DNA from: Scomber scombrus
Taxonomy: Eukaryota > Chordata > Actinopteri > Scombriformes > Scombridae
NCBI RefSeq assembly: GCF_963691925.1
Contig: NC_084991.1
Coordinates: 20,807,234-20,871,233 of the forward strand
Direction: 5' to 3'
Length of the DNA stretch: 64,000 bases
The stretch's first letter is position 1, and every line of letters starts with the position of its first letter. A program made the position numbers and the translations under genes. Under the pieces are notes generated by a model. That model ran no database searches. It saw nothing but the letters and a program-made list of their open reading frames with translations, and had not been told where the DNA came from. This document shows, piece after piece, positions 1 to 35,942 of this stretch.

Positions 1-193
1 AACTCCTCCCATGATCCCACACTACTTCAATACATCACAAAACTCTATTTTATTGAGAGACTCCTAGCTGCAGGAACTTACACCTGTTAGTTTAATGATG
101 GGTCATATATGATGAACTCTGTGAACATTTTGAATATAAAACGTTCCCTCTTTAAACTCCGGTCATCAGTAAATGTACTTTATATTAATTAGT

Positions 194-215
194 ATGTGTG
201 TGTGTGTGTGTGTGT
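194..215. repeat. (GT)n forming the acceptor side of plxnb2 exon 218
   Basis: A run of about eleven GT units ends directly in the TAG acceptor of exon 218-329. There is no normal C/T-rich tract, so the GU run stands in for it. Confidence 0.8.
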
Positions 216-217
216 AG

Positions 218-23552
<23,335 letters not shown>

Positions 23553-26500
23553 CCTTTAACCTCACGGAGGGGGGTCAATGGTAGGAGCTAATGGAGCTAC
23601 TAAAACACACGATGACGTTTTCCCATTTTAAAAGGACTTTTAAAAAAAAAAAAAGGAGGACGAGCTTTACAAGACTTTTTCCGAAATGTTTTGACCGTGT
23701 ACGGACTGAAGCGGGAGGAGGAGGCTTAAGTGGAGACACAGGAAGCTGTTGACCATATAAGGACTGAAAAGAAAGAAAGAAAGGAGGGAGGAGTTATGGG
23801 ACTCCAAAGAAAAGGTGTTGACGAGTGGAGATTTTTTTTTGGGACAATTGAAGTGTTGAAAGTAAGAGTGGTGGAAACTGAAGCGCTCGTTTATGGAAAG
23901 GCATACTTCCACTTGGCATCCCAAAGAAAACACCAAGGGGAGGGGGATGCAAAATGGTGCGTAACAATGGGAGATATCACTCTGTAAAATCAAAGGGTTT
24001 ATGTTTTTGTTTTCTTTTTCAGTGGCTGTTCAGTTTGTGTACTCGGACCTAAAGCTGGACAATGTTTATCTGTGTTTGGCCTCCGCTTCACCACAAAGTT
24101 TAATTTTAATCATGTAAGAACTGAAGGAAGGAAGTACCACGCAAGGAATGGAGTTTTTTTTTTTGGATAATTGAAGTAGTAAGACCTTACCATTACCAAA
24201 TATCGTCCTTCCTTTTTAATTTTGCCACTTGGATAGGAAGAACAGCAGCTTCGGGACGCTTCGTGACCACTTTTTTCTTTTTTCTCGTATTACAGCAAAG
24301 TCTATTAACTGTGAGGTGAATTTGGCTCTTTTTTTTTTTTTTTGCTGATCTGAGGTCAGTTTTTTTCTGTTTTCATGCAGGAAATCTGATCTCAAGTCAG
24401 CAACAGAGAACAGGTTCATTCGTAAAGCTGCTTGGTAGAACTTTTACTTTTTTTTGGTCTTTTTTTAAGTAAGTAATTAAGTAAGTGAGCTTACATTTAA
24501 TCAACCAATGAAAGCCCACTATGGTACACACCACTGGCCAATCAAGGGGTCTTGGTTCGGTCGATTGGGAGTGAATTCAGGGTACGATAAGTTTTGAGTT
24601 TTCTCTCCAAAAAAAAATCAAACAGCAACACGAACTTTGTCTTTGTATCATGGCCGAAATGTTTTATTAGCGCTGCAAATATGTGTTTCTACGCCGATGA
24701 CATTGTGCTGTTTACTCGAATCAATACATTCACTCTGTTTAGTCTGCGGTTCAATCTAGTATTATAATCTTTACATTCACATATACAACATGATTTTTAT
24801 CTTTTTAATGGACTGATTAGTGACACTTGTTTTTTTCTGTTGTTGTAAAGTGTTAATTAGAGGTGGATCCATGATGTCATATCCTGTGTGTGTGTGTGTG
24901 TGCGTGTGTTTGAGAGAGAGAGCGTGTGTGTGTTCATGCCCTGCAGTTTTAAACACCACTCTGTCTGGACCAGCTTGTTTTTTTACACCCTGTGGAAAAA
25001 TCATGATCTTGCCTAATCGTGTGCTCTAAACAGCCAAACTTTTTATTTTTATTTCACAGTGTGATTTGTTTTTATAATTTGTGTAATTTTACTTTTTTTT
25101 TTTTTTTTTTTGCAATATTCCTTTCAATGTAGTGCAGCATTGTTGTTGTTTTTTTGTTTCTATCTTACTCCGTTTAACTGCACACAATAGCGGAAATGAG
25201 TCAAGTGTCTTCTGAAGACAATGGATCCTTCAAAAAGGCTTAAAATAAATCTAAAATTAAGGTGTTCAAACGTTTTTAAAGGTCTATCTCTTCCATCATT
25301 ATTATTATTATCCCTGTGCAATATTCATCTTATCAGCTTTACAACATACATTTTACTTTATTTCTCAGTATCAATACAAACTGAATCTTCTGAAGCAGTT
25401 AGTTGTTACGGTGTCCTCCTTTATTTTGCACAAAAATATAAAAAAGGTACCTACACATCGCTCATTATCTCATTAAACCTTGTTCCAAATTTTGTAATTC
25501 TACATGTTTTTACCTTAAATTATCTCCAGTTTTTTATATTTTTGTGCAGATTATTGTTACCAATCCTCTCTGCCTTAGTTGCCCCAGTTAATGGTAAATG
25601 TTAATACGGTTTGTTTAATAAGAAATACATTGGTTTAAATTTGTTTTTGAAACTCAGTCCAAACTTCGTCAGAGACTTGGCAGGAAAGATGCAAAACATA
25701 TATATATTAAATGCATCAAAAAGAAAGTAAAAGAAGTGAGGAAAGAAATGTTGGCATGAAAAAGGACATTTTACATAAACAACATGATTAATTATACGAT
25801 CAACCGCTCAAGAAAGTGATTTGTGGACCAAGTTACGAGAAGATCTGCAGCCGTCTTTGGGATTTGTTAAGTGCTGTTATTCCACTGAAGTATAAATGTA
25901 CTCATTTATCTTCGCTTGTGCTACGTATTAATCATTGTCACCATTGTGTGTGTATATATATAAATATATGTGCATCATGCTTTGCCTTCTGAGCCCAGAC
26001 GACGTGCTTTATGTAGGACTTGAGTTAATATCAAAGATTAAATATGCAGTTTGTATGTTGGATGAGGAGTTGCTCGCCTGCTGGGAAAGAAAGATTTTGT
26101 TTTGTTTATTTTTTCACTGAAGTTATTGATTCCTCTAAAGGTTTTTAAAATCTTACAAACTGCATCTTTAACTTCTGAAGCAATACGTCCTTTAGGCTGG
26201 TGCTGAATCTTTGTACTCATGTCTCGAATTCCTTAAAAACTGTGGATGGAAACTCTGCAAGGTTTTGATCAGAATTTGGCACCACAAAGCCTCCAGGTAC
26301 AATTGACAAAGACTGAATCCTGCAATCTTAGCATTTTATTTTTGTTTTATTTGTTTGTTTGGGTTTTTTTGGGTTTCTTTTGAACTCCTTACATGCTTTC
26401 TCCTGAGCATTTCTCTCTTAGAAATGTATTTACGAAAGCAACTTTGGTGCCAAATGACTTCAAGAATCAGTTCAGTGTGTGTGTGTGTCTGTGTGTCTGT

Positions 26501-26990
26501 GTGTCTGTGTGTGTGTGTGTGTGTGTTATTTCCCAGGTGTGGACTAGCATTTAAATTGTGTTTTTGAGTGTAGACAGAAATAAGGGGAACAAATAATCAT
26601 GTATTTAATAATCTGGTGGTACTTTTATAAAAAAAAAAATTAAAAAAATTGAAATGTGAAACTTTTTTGGAGGTTTTAAGCGCTGGTACCAATATTAAGA
26701 TGTCAGAAGGCTTTTTACAAAATACAATATTTCACCAGCTTTTCTTTTTTTTAGGTGTTTATTCCATTTCAGATTGTGTAGCTTACATAAAAGCTCAATC
26801 TATAAATCATACTACCAATATGAGACATCAGATTCATGTAAACTCACTCAATTTATCCCTTAAAAATACATCTCTATCTCTATTTCTCCTCCAGACTAGC
26901 TTCTTTCTGCCTTCTTTTTGCCACCAGCGAGTGCCTTAAAGAGGAAAAGTAGAAAGTAGAATCGGAAGGAAAAGAATCCAAAATAAAAAA
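23553..26990 (+). other. plxnb2: Probable plxnb2 3' untranslated region (end not fixed)
   Basis: After the TGA the sequence becomes T-rich and free of convincing exons for more than 3 kb, with many T homopolymers and no large dispersed repeat until about 28.3 kb. AATAAA-like hexamers occur near 25242 and at 26982-26987. The interval also has short (GT)n tracts (about 24886-24910 and 26477-26525). It fits a long teleost 3' UTR, but which signal is used cannot be decided from sequence alone. The short open frames here have no family resemblance that I can see. Confidence 0.45.
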
Positions 26991-28287
26991 ATTAAAAAAT
27001 ACAGGTTTATGGCTGATTTACTGCATGTTTTATTGTGGGAGTTTTTACATTAGAAGCTCTTAACTGGAAGATCGAAATAAGGGAAAACAGGTGCTGTTGG
27101 AAAGGTGTTTTAGAGAGAGTGAAGTTGTGAGAAGTTTTGATAGATTATATACAAAAAGAAAATTAGTCCATCACACAATATGTCACTCATACAACAGGTT
27201 AAATGTTGATGATACTTAACTGCAAAGCTCAAAAAACCATTTACAAAGATAAAGAAGTGCAGGCATGAATATAGGTCTTGCAGCCAATAATAATCATAAT
27301 TACTGGAAATAATGGCAGGTGTCTCGTCTCTAAGCTGACCTCTTTGACACTAGCTTCTGTAACTCTGTGGGTTTGTTTTATCTGTCTTTCTCCAAAGCTG
27401 AAAGATGGTTTTGGATAATAACGTTGCCATTTTAACCACCAATATCACTTTCACAGGATCATATTCCCATTTGTATCATGTTGGCATTGGTGCAACTTCT
27501 ACTTTCCAACTTACGAATATCATTCAAGTCAACCTCCCAGTTGTATTTACTACAGATAACTGATTATTCTGAAGTAATAATACTAATTAGCGCTAAACGA
27601 TGCCAACAAAAGTGCCTAAAAAAATTTAATTCAAATGTTCAAGGTATGTAAAGTCAAAGTTTAAAGAATACTTTGATATTTTGGGAAAGTTTTGCTTATT
27701 CACCTTCTTGCCTAGGGTTACAAGACGATTAGCAATAGTTTAACGAAGAAGACTGGAAGCATTAGCTCTGTCAAAAGTTCAAAAGTATGCATACCAAAAA
27801 AATCACTTTCTAATTGGTAGCCTAGCATGCTTAATCTACTACTTGCACACAGATGTTTTGGCGTATCAATCGTGTACATTTCAGCAAGAAAGCAAATAAG
27901 TCTCCCAAAAAATGTAGAACATCTTGAATGCTAGCAAGTTGTAAACATCATCCTTCCCGTATAATTGCGAACGTAGCATTAGCTAAGCGTTGCGTAATAA
28001 CAGACAAACTCCAGGAGCCAAAATGGAAACCCACTGAGCTGCAGATGCTAGTTGAACAAAGCCTAGCGAAGGACAGTGAATGTAACATCCAAGACGGCCG
28101 ATAACTTCTGCCTCAATTGCTCTGCACAGTTGTGTTTGTGACTAAAATTCATGTTGCTTGTGCGCTTCAACATTTCACGCCAACAAATGCTGTTAGTGTT
28201 CTCTTACAATAACCTAAAGAAAAAAAGACTCTCCAAACTACTTATCTTTGGAGGAGAGATTTCACCGAGGATTGTGTCAGTATTGTC
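26991..28287. other. Intergenic or distal 3' UTR, nothing recognised
   Basis: No exon with splice sites, no array and no repeat shared with elsewhere in the window was seen. It is AT-rich with ordinary complexity. Confidence 0.5.
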
Positions 28288-29235
28288 CGGTGGTGGAAAG
28301 TCGGCAAGTTAGGCACAATATTCAGGTACTCGTATCGGGGTATCTTTAAATTTTATGCTACTTTGTACTTCAGAGAGGAAATATTGTTCTTTCTACTCCA
28401 CTACATTCATTTGAGAGCTGTAGTTACCTTTCAGATTAATAATCTTATAAAACATACAAAACCTTGTTAGAGATTAAACCAGTAGTTCCCAAACTGTCTG
28501 GCTTATAACTCGGGTATAGTTGTGGCTGCTCGTCATCTTACTTGTTTGACGCCTAGAGAGGTAAAACTTTCCGATATTTCGCAAAAAATCAATCAGACTG
28601 TACGTGGCATTACTTTGTTGTTCTTCTTTCTGATACGTGGCTGATATCAGTCGCAGTCGCAAGGTCTAATATCCTGCAAGATGAGTGCTTTTACTTTTAA
28701 TACTTTAACCTTCGTGTCGTCCTCCCGTCTGTTTTGACTGTTCCTTTTTTCCTCCCTTCCTTCCTTCCGTATGTCCTTCCTCCCTCCCTCCTTCTCTCTT
28801 TCTTTCCTTCCTCTCTCTTTCCTCCTTTCCTTCTTTCCTTCCTCCATCCCCCTTCCTTCCTTCCTCCCTTCCTTCGTTCCTCCCTCCCTCCCTCCTTCTC
28901 TCTTTCTTTCCTCCTCCCTACCTTCCTCCGTTCCTTCTTTCCTCTGTCCTTCTTTCCTTCCCTCCTTTCTCCCTTTCTCCCTCCCTCCTTCCTTCTTTCC
29001 TCCCTCCCTCTTACCTTCCTCCCTTCCTTCTTCCTCCCTTCCATCCTCCCTCCCTTCCATCCTCCCTCCCTTCCTTGACTCGAGGACAACAGGACGGTTA
29101 AATAAATTCAGTTTATGATACTTATGTCCTTTTTTGGTTTTTTAGCATATGTGGAGTAATCTTACTTGTAATGGAGTAATTGCACATTGTGGTAAAACTT
29201 GTGTAAAAGATCAGAGTACTTCTTCCACCGCTGGT
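28288..29235. mobile_element. hAT-like MITE interrupted by polypyrimidine MITE copy E
   Basis: The left end CCGGTGGTGGAAAGTCGGC and the right end GTACTTCTTCCACCGCTGG are inverted, matching the CAGTGGTGGAA-type ends of abundant fish hAT-like MITEs. The interior phrases (ATTTTATGCTACTTTGTACT, TCTACTCCACTACATTCATT, TTAAACCAGTAGTTCCCAAA) also fit. It recurs partly at 61110-61262. Copy E (28705-29101) is nested inside. Confidence 0.65.
28705..29101 (+). mobile_element. TTAA-flanked polypyrimidine MITE, copy E (nested)
   Basis: TTAA 28705-28708, then CCTTCGTGTCGTCCTCCCGT. The GGGTCAAATTGACCCC block is deleted, leaving CCGTCTGTTTTGACTG. About 310 bases of CCTT repeat follow, then TTGACTCGAGGACAACAGGA and CGGTTAA (TTAA 29098-29101). 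Confidence 0.8.
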
Positions 29236-30159
29236 TTCGTCAATATTGTCAATCCTCGGGAAATTTGTTTGGTGCAAAACTTGTGTGAAGATGTTGATTT
29301 ATCAGTCAAATGTTCAAATGTTTCCTCCCCCAACATCATATATATCCCCACACGCTCCAGAACAGCTACTGTAAGTGAATGTGTTAAATGTGGCCATCAT
29401 GCTAAATCTTTCTGACTGCTTTGTATGATCATCTGTTGAGTCGTTTCCAGGGATACAGGAGAGTAAAAAAAATATCATTAATGTGTTCATGACTGGATGA
29501 AGGACCAGTACAGGGAACTGAGCCTTCACTGTAAGTAGATTTATTTGTCCGCTTATTGAGGATCTGTGTGTTTTTCATGGTGTAAAACTGAAGCATTATT
29601 TGAAATATTGTTTTATTACAGCACAAGGAAACTACAGTTTTGAGAGGTTTTTTTGAATGTTACACAGAGAAACGCCCTTTCCGGTACTGATGTTTGTACC
29701 AACATCACAAAGGGTTATTAAATGGAAATATCATTGTATAACAGTTTGTACATCAAATACAACTTTCCCCCATTGTTTATTCTTGTAACATCATTGTCGG
29801 AAACAAAAACGGTTTGGATGGACTGGACCAAGTGTAGACTTTGAAAATGGACAGACTCACCAGTAACCAGGAATCGACTGGTCTTCACTGGTTTTTTGGA
29901 CTGGACTAAAAAGCCCAAATCGGTGACTCTTCTGAGGAAGTGGAGAAGTGGGCAGAAAAACCCAGATCCAGGAATTCCAAATATCCAATAAAAAGATGTT
30001 TATATGAACAAAAAAGGGTATTTTCATTCATTTATTTGTGTGTTTGTTGTGTTTTTTCCTAATTTTCAGTGTGTCACAAGTTCTCAATCTCTTAACAAAA
30101 ATCACTGAAATAATAATAATTTATAATGATATTTAACAGCACAGAAAATCCCTTTAAAA
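29236..30159. other. Intergenic, possible polyadenylation signal at 29987
   Basis: No gene recognised. AATAAA at 29987-29992 could serve a + strand transcript but is unsupported by any nearby exon. Confidence 0.4.
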
Positions 30160-30693
30160 CCAGGCGGGGAGTTCCGGTCCTCTGAAATGATGCCAACGCG
30201 GAAGTTACTTAAAACTGCATTCTATCAAAAGGCCACCAGGGGGCGACCGTTTTGGTGTCAAAAGGACTTCCGTCTCTATACAAGTCAATGGAGAATTCAC
30301 CAACTTCTCACTTGATTTATAACCTCAGTAAACGTTTTCAAAATGTGTTTATGGTCTCAATCGCTAGTTTAAAGCCTTCTTCAATGCAGTATGATGTTCA
30401 TTTGGGACATTTTGGCCTCCCTGATTTTATATGTGACGATAAAGCAGGGTATGCATTAGGGCGTGGCTACGTCGTGATTGACAGGTTGATTGGTTCACAG
30501 GTTCAGGAGGGCACCTCATGCTCCTCCTGATGCCCATATAAGTAGAATCTGTGTTTTTTTTATACCCGGCATGCACCTGAAATGTTCAAGATGGTGCTGC
30601 CCAGATCGGATACTATTGGCTTCCAAGCAGCAGTCCACAAACCAATGGGTGACGTCACTGATGTTACGTCCATTTCTTATATACAGTCTATGG
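30160..30693 (+). mobile_element. Dispersed element of about 534 bp, copy 1
   Basis: Runs from CCAGGCGGGGAGTTCCGGTC to TCTTATATACAGTCTATGG. A near-identical copy lies inverted at 40328-40859. It contains ATTGGTTTGTGGACTGCTG-like text (inverted) and a frame reading MVSIASLKPSSMQYDVHLGH and on. It is a common teleost non-autonomous repeat; its class is not established here. Confidence 0.75.
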
Positions 30694-31642
30694 TTCGTAC
30701 ACGACATTTTGTGCCACCTAGTGGTAATAAAAGCACATTACAGTGTAAAAATCCATCAACAGCCGATCTACAGACAAAAGTGGAGCCGCTACAAAACCTC
30801 AAAATGTTATTGTTGAAACTTGTTTATTTATGCTTAATAAAATTTGTAGCTCGATTGACATCGGGACGTTATTATCGTTTGTGCAAAGGGAAAGAAACTG
30901 TTTTATACACTTTTTGTATTTATCAGGTCCGACTAAACCCAAATATCTAGAAGAAATTAAAAATGCATACCAAACAAAAGCTCGGGTCTCAGGTGGTTAA
31001 AGAAAAGAAATGCAACATTTAAGACAACAAACAACAGTATTAATGTTTAATCTACATTTACTGACTATTTTATCTGATCATGCATCAACTAACCAAGACA
31101 ATTATCCTCCAAAAACTATATTATTTATGCTGTTAATCTTTTAAAACCTCTAATTTTATAATACATTTCGAACTTCTGAACACAAAGAGCTTCAATGGAA
31201 TAACAATATTTTAGAGTATTCATGTATCACCTCATTTATTCATGTATTATAACGACGTCCTGTCTGTTTTGTTTTTTTTTAGGAGGGTTTTTTCACAGCA
31301 GAAAACTGTGTTAAACTGATAAAAACACTGATACACTTCAGGCAGCCCGAGGCAAGGACACGCAGCATCCTCCGAGCTTTTACTGCCTGCTGTTTATGAT
31401 TCATAGAAACTGATTATTCAAGGGTAGCTGCTCACTAGTATCAAAAAAGGATATTAAGCTATGGCAAAAAACACCAAATTCAAATTCATAAGGTAATTGG
31501 TTGCTCTGTAAGGAAAATATATTATTGATGAAGTTTTGTTTTCTTTTGAACGACTATTTGTGTTTATAAATCTGTGTTTTAAACAGATTTTTTTACATTA
31601 ATAAAACACCTACTAACACTGATTTTAAGTTTTTCTTTGCAG

Positions 31643-31687
31643 GACTTCGACTTGATTAACATGAGGAGATATTTCAGCAGAGTTTTG
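31643..31687 (+). other. Orphan exon-like segment (45 nt)
   Basis: A strong acceptor (TTTTTCTTTGCAG) ends at 31642 and a good donor (GTAAGA) starts at 31688. The 45 bases between are open, phase 0, reading DFDLINMRRYFSRVL. It does not match any neighbouring gene that I recognise. It may be chance, an exon of an unseen gene, or an untranslated exon upstream of occ1. Confidence 0.25.
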
Positions 31688-31721
31688 GTAAGAATTTGTA
31701 TTTACATTAATTTCTGTGTAT

Positions 31722-33017
31722 TTAACCTTCCTGTCGTCCTCCCGGGTCAAATTGACCCCGTCTGTTTTGACTGTTCCTTCTTTCCTCCCTTCCTTCCTTC
31801 CTTCCGTCTGTCCTCCCTCCCTCCTTCTCTCTTTCTTTCCTTCCTCTCTCTTTCCTCCCTTCCTTCCTTCCTTCCTTCCTTCCTTCCTTCCATCTGTCCT
31901 TCCTCCCTCCCTCCTTCTCTCTTTCTTTCCTTCCTCTCTCTTGCTCCCTTCCTTTCTTCTTTTTCTGTTGTCCTTCTCCTCCCTCCTTCTTTCTTTCTTT
32001 CCTTCCTCTCTCTTTCCTCCCTTCCTTCCTTCTGTCTGTCCTCCCTCCCTCTCTCCTTCTCTCTTTCTTTCCTTCCTCTCTCTTTCCTCCCTTCCTTCCT
32101 TCCTTCCTTCCATCTGTCCTTCCTTCCTCCCTCCCTCCTTCTCTCTTTCTTTCCTTCCTCTCTCTTTCCTCCCTTCCTTCTTTCCTTCCTCCATCCCCCT
32201 TTCTTCCTTCCTTCTGTCCTTCCTTCCTCCCTCCCTACCTCCTTCTTTCCTTCCCTACTTCCTTCTTTCCTTTCCTTCCTCCCTTCCTTCTTTCCTCCCT
32301 CCCTCCTTCTTTCCTTCCGTACTTCCTTCTTTCCTTTCCTTCCTCCCTTCCTTCTTTCCTCCCTCCCTCCTTCTCTCTTTCTTTCCTTCCTCTCTCTTTC
32401 CTCCCTTCCTTCTTTCCTTCCTCCATCCCCCTTTCTTCCTTCCTTCTGTCCTACCTTCCTCCCTCCCTCCTTCTTTCCTTCCCTACTTCCTTCTTTCCTT
32501 TCCTTTTCCCTTCCTTCTTTCCTCCCTCCCTCCTTCTCTCTTTCTTTCCTTCCTCTCTCTTTCCTCCCTTCCTTCCTTCCTTCCTTCCGTCTGTCCTTCC
32601 ACCCTCCCTCCTTCTCTCTTTCTTTCCTTCCTCTCTCTTTCCTCCCTTCCTTCTTTCCTTCCTCCATCCCCCTTTCTTCCTTCCTTCTGTCCTACCTTCC
32701 TCCCTCCCTCCTTCTTTCCTTCCCTACTTCCTTCTTTCCTTTCCTTCTTCCCTTCCTTCTTTCCTCCCTCCCTCCTTCTCCCTTTCTTTCCTCCCCCCTA
32801 CCTTCTTTCCTCTGTCCTTCTTTCCTTCCTTCATCCTTCCTTCTTTCCTCCCTCCCTCCTACCTTCCTTCCTTCCTTATTTCCTCCATCCATCCTTCCTT
32901 CCTTTCCTGCCTCCCTTCCTTCTTTCTTTTCCTCCCTTCCTTCCTCCCCCTTTCCTTCCTTCTTCCTCCCTTCCTTCCTCCCTTCCTTCCTTGACTCGAG
33001 GACAACAGGAAGGTTAA
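31722..33017 (+). mobile_element. TTAA-flanked polypyrimidine MITE, copy F (largest, about 1.3 kb)
   Basis: TTAA 31722-31725, CCTTCCTGTCGTCCTCCCGG, GTCAAATTGACCCC, CGTCTGTTTTGACTG; right end TTGACTCGAGGACAACAGGA then AGGTTAA (TTAA 33014-33017). The interior shows higher-order repeats: blocks of TTCTCTCTTTCTTTCCTTCC, then CTCTCTCTTTCCTCCCTTCC, then a CATCTGTCC or CATCCCCC spacer recur several times. The 472- and 433-codon Pro/Ser/Phe/Leu frames are artefacts of the array. Confidence 0.85.
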
Positions 33018-34301
33018 GTTGTTTTTACTCCAGTACATTTACACTATACTGTTAGAATACTCATTAAATCTGATATTTCTGCCCTCATACATATTTTCAG
33101 CTAGTTAATGACGCAGCATGTAGAGATAAATATATGACAACACTGCCTCTTTGTGCTGTTAATGAGTAACTACAGCTTTAAAACAGCCACAACTCACAAC
33201 ATCCTGTATTGTTTTCTCTTCATTTGTCTCAAATTCATTACCTCCGTCTTTTATAATAACGTTCATTTTACAAACTGAGCACCTATACATTTTAAACTAA
33301 GGTTTAAATATTGAGACATCTCCGTGTGTATAAAGGTGAAACTCCTGGAGAAAGCCCCTAAATTTTTTTGATTCAAATATTATGAAACTTTGATTGTTTG
33401 GGTGGAAAATGTAAGTAAAAGTGGCTTTTGTTGTGTCTTAAAAGTGTCAAAATACTTTTAAAAAGAGGCGAAACTCATCCCAAAAATAACAAAAATCTTG
33501 CTTTTTGCATCAAAATGAAAACACCTCCCTGTTTTTGGAGCTACACAGATAAGTAATGTTTAAAGATAAACTGACATTACCCACAAACCTGCATTAAGAA
33601 ACATGCAAATGAACCAAGACATTTAAGAAATTTAAGTTGTATCAGTGTCCTGACCAACACATTAACTCTAAACATTTAATAATAACTTAATAAAAACAAT
33701 AACTTTATGAATAAAATGCTTCACAAAACACATAAAACCAACATATGTGTAGTGCATTAAACAATAAATAGAAATTTAACAAACTGTCTTTTAAAATCAG
33801 GTATGAAGCTGCTGAGCTGTGCATCTGCTTTGTTTTAAAGCTCCAAAGTCATGTTAACTTTCTCTTGCTCAGTGGTTCTCAAAGTGGGGTCCAGGGACTC
33901 CCAGAAGGCCTTTTAGAGGTTTTAGGGAGGTCCCAAGTAAAAACAGAAAAATAATTTAATGCCACGATCATTTTAATACATAAGCACAATAACAGAATCC
34001 ATGATTAAATGCAATATGTAATGTGTGGTCTACTTTGGTTAGTTTAAGGTTTGTTTAGATTAGTCTGTCAAAATCTTTCCTTTTAAAATCTAATTAAAAG
34101 CACCAATTAAACAGCAGAGTTGTGATTTTGTTCTCTGTGGAGGATGATGGAAAACAAAGTCCTCAACATACGACCAGAACTCATTTTCACTTCCTGTTGG
34201 AAACTGCGAGAACAAAATTTGTACTCTGAGAGTCACTTTGCATTAGACTGCAAATGAGGGAAGTGCAGGCGAGAGGACAGTTATTTAGTCTAGTAGTCTA
34301 A
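33018..34301. other. Intergenic, no gene seen
   Basis: AT-rich sequence; GTGGTTCTCAAAGTGGGGTC near 33872 resembles the interior of fish hAT-like MITEs. No exons recognised. Confidence 0.5.
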
Positions 34302-34441
<140 letters not shown>

Positions 34442-34722
34442 GGCATGAGTCATTTTAAAGGAGACGAAAGAGGCTGGTTAACAATTTAAAAAGTAAGGGT
34501 TCTGTCTCATTCAGCTGCCGGATGGAAACACAAAGTCTATGAATTTCAACCAATCATGGACGAGAATCTGCTGATAACGAGCTTTTGCAAAATTCAATTT
34601 GAAAAAAAATCATGTTATTTGCCTCGGATGGGTCGCCGTAGCAACTAAGAGATCTTTTTTTTGTTTAAAATATAAACTGTGCTATTTTGTCACAGCTTAT
34701 AAATGACAAAATGTCCTAATTT

Positions 34723-34987
34723 CTGCAGTATTATGAGTGATGTAGTATGCAGTATTACAGTAAAGTACTGCAGTATTATGAGTGATGNNNNNNNNNNNNN
34801 NNNNNNNNNNNNNNNNNNNNNNNNNNNNNNNNNNNNNNNNNNNNNNNNNNNNNNNNNNNNNNNNNNNNNNNNNNNNNNNNNNNNNNNNNNNNNNNNNNNN
34901 NNNNNNNNNNNNNNNNNNNNNNNNNNNNNNNNNNNNNNNNNNNNNNNNNNNNNNNNNNNNNNNNNNNNNNNNNNNNNNNNNNNNNNN
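34723..34987 (-). repeat. 46-bp-type minisatellite running into a 200-N assembly gap
   Basis: CTGCAGTATTATGAGTGATG occurs at 34723 and 34768, separated by GTAGTATGCAGTATTACAG-type text, and then N begins at 34788. This is the reverse complement of the unit tandemly repeated at 59295-59516. The gap (34788-34987) is exactly 200 N, so its true length is probably unknown. Confidence 0.8.
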
Positions 34988-35106
34988 GAAATGAAATGAT
35001 GTGGGAACTCTGTCACAGTTTAATCAGCATAATGTGATCCGAGGCTGCTGAGTGGACTTTAGTTCATAGTAAGACTTTTGCTTTTTGTTAATTTGTGTTT
35101 ATTGGG

Positions 35107-35712
35107 TAGCTTTAATCCTTCCTGTGTTCTTTTCCTTACATCTGTCCATCCTCCCTTCTTTCCTTCCTTCCTTTTTTCCTTCCTTACCTCCTTAATTCCT
35201 TCCTTTTCCCTTCTTTTCTTCCGTTCCTCTTCACGTCCTTCCTTCCTTCCTTCTGTCCGTTCTTCCTTTCTTCTGTCCTTACTTCCTTCCTACCATCTAT
35301 CCTTCCTGTCTTCTTTTCCTTCCTTTCTTCCTTCCTTAATTCCTTCCTTCTTCCCATCTTTTCTTCCATTCCTCTTCACTCCCTTCCTCCTTATTCAACC
35401 TTTTTTTCCATCCTTCCTTCCTTTCTTCTGTCCTTACTTCCTTCCTACCATTGTTCCTTCCTGTCTTCTTTTCCTTCCTTCTTCCCTTCTTTTCTTCCAT
35501 TCCTCTTCACTTCCTTCCTCCTTATTCAACCGTTTTTCCCATCCTGCCATCCTGCCTTCCCTCCATCTTTCCTTCCTCCTTTTCTTCCTTCCTTCCTTCC
35601 ATCTATCCTTCTTTCCGTCCTTCGTTTCTTCCCTTCTTCCCTCCTTCCTTTCTTCTTTCCTTCTGTCCTTCTTCACTTCCTTCCATCCTTTCCTTCCTTC
35701 CATCTTTTTAAT
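35107..35712. repeat. Polypyrimidine CCTT array with diverged units
   Basis: About 600 bases of CCTT with longer recurrent phrases, for example TTCCATTCCTCTTCAC and CTTCCTCCTTATTCAACC appearing twice. Shortly after the array, at 35739-35752, stands TTTAACCCTCCTGTTT, which looks like half of the TTAA/CCCTCCTG end. The left end is not visible. Probably a decayed member of the mobile family. Confidence 0.6.
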
Positions 35713-35942
35713 AATGTGGCTCTTGAATGTAAATTAATTTAACCCTCCTGTTTTAAACCTTTAAAAAAACCTTAAAACCCCCTTAAATATTTTAAAAGTT
35801 GATCCTATTTAAACATCCAAACATGACTTTATATATATATACTGTATACTGGGGGCAACTCAGGCCTTAAACCTCCCAGCACCAATTAAATCAATTCGAG
35901 CCGACTTTGATCTACTTCCTCTTAAATTGTGCAGACACATGT

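Noticed and set aside
23730..23993. Open frames just after the plxnb2 stop, on both strands
   Set aside because: No splice sites, no homology that I can see, and biased by purine-rich UTR sequence.
31637..33055. Long Pro/Ser/Phe/Leu open frames of 433 and 472 codons
   Set aside because: They are translations of the CCTT array, open in several frames and on both strands. The Lys/Glu/Gly/Arg frames of the other arrays have the same origin.
34690..35016. Open frames across 34788-34987
   Set aside because: They consist of undefined residues from the N run.
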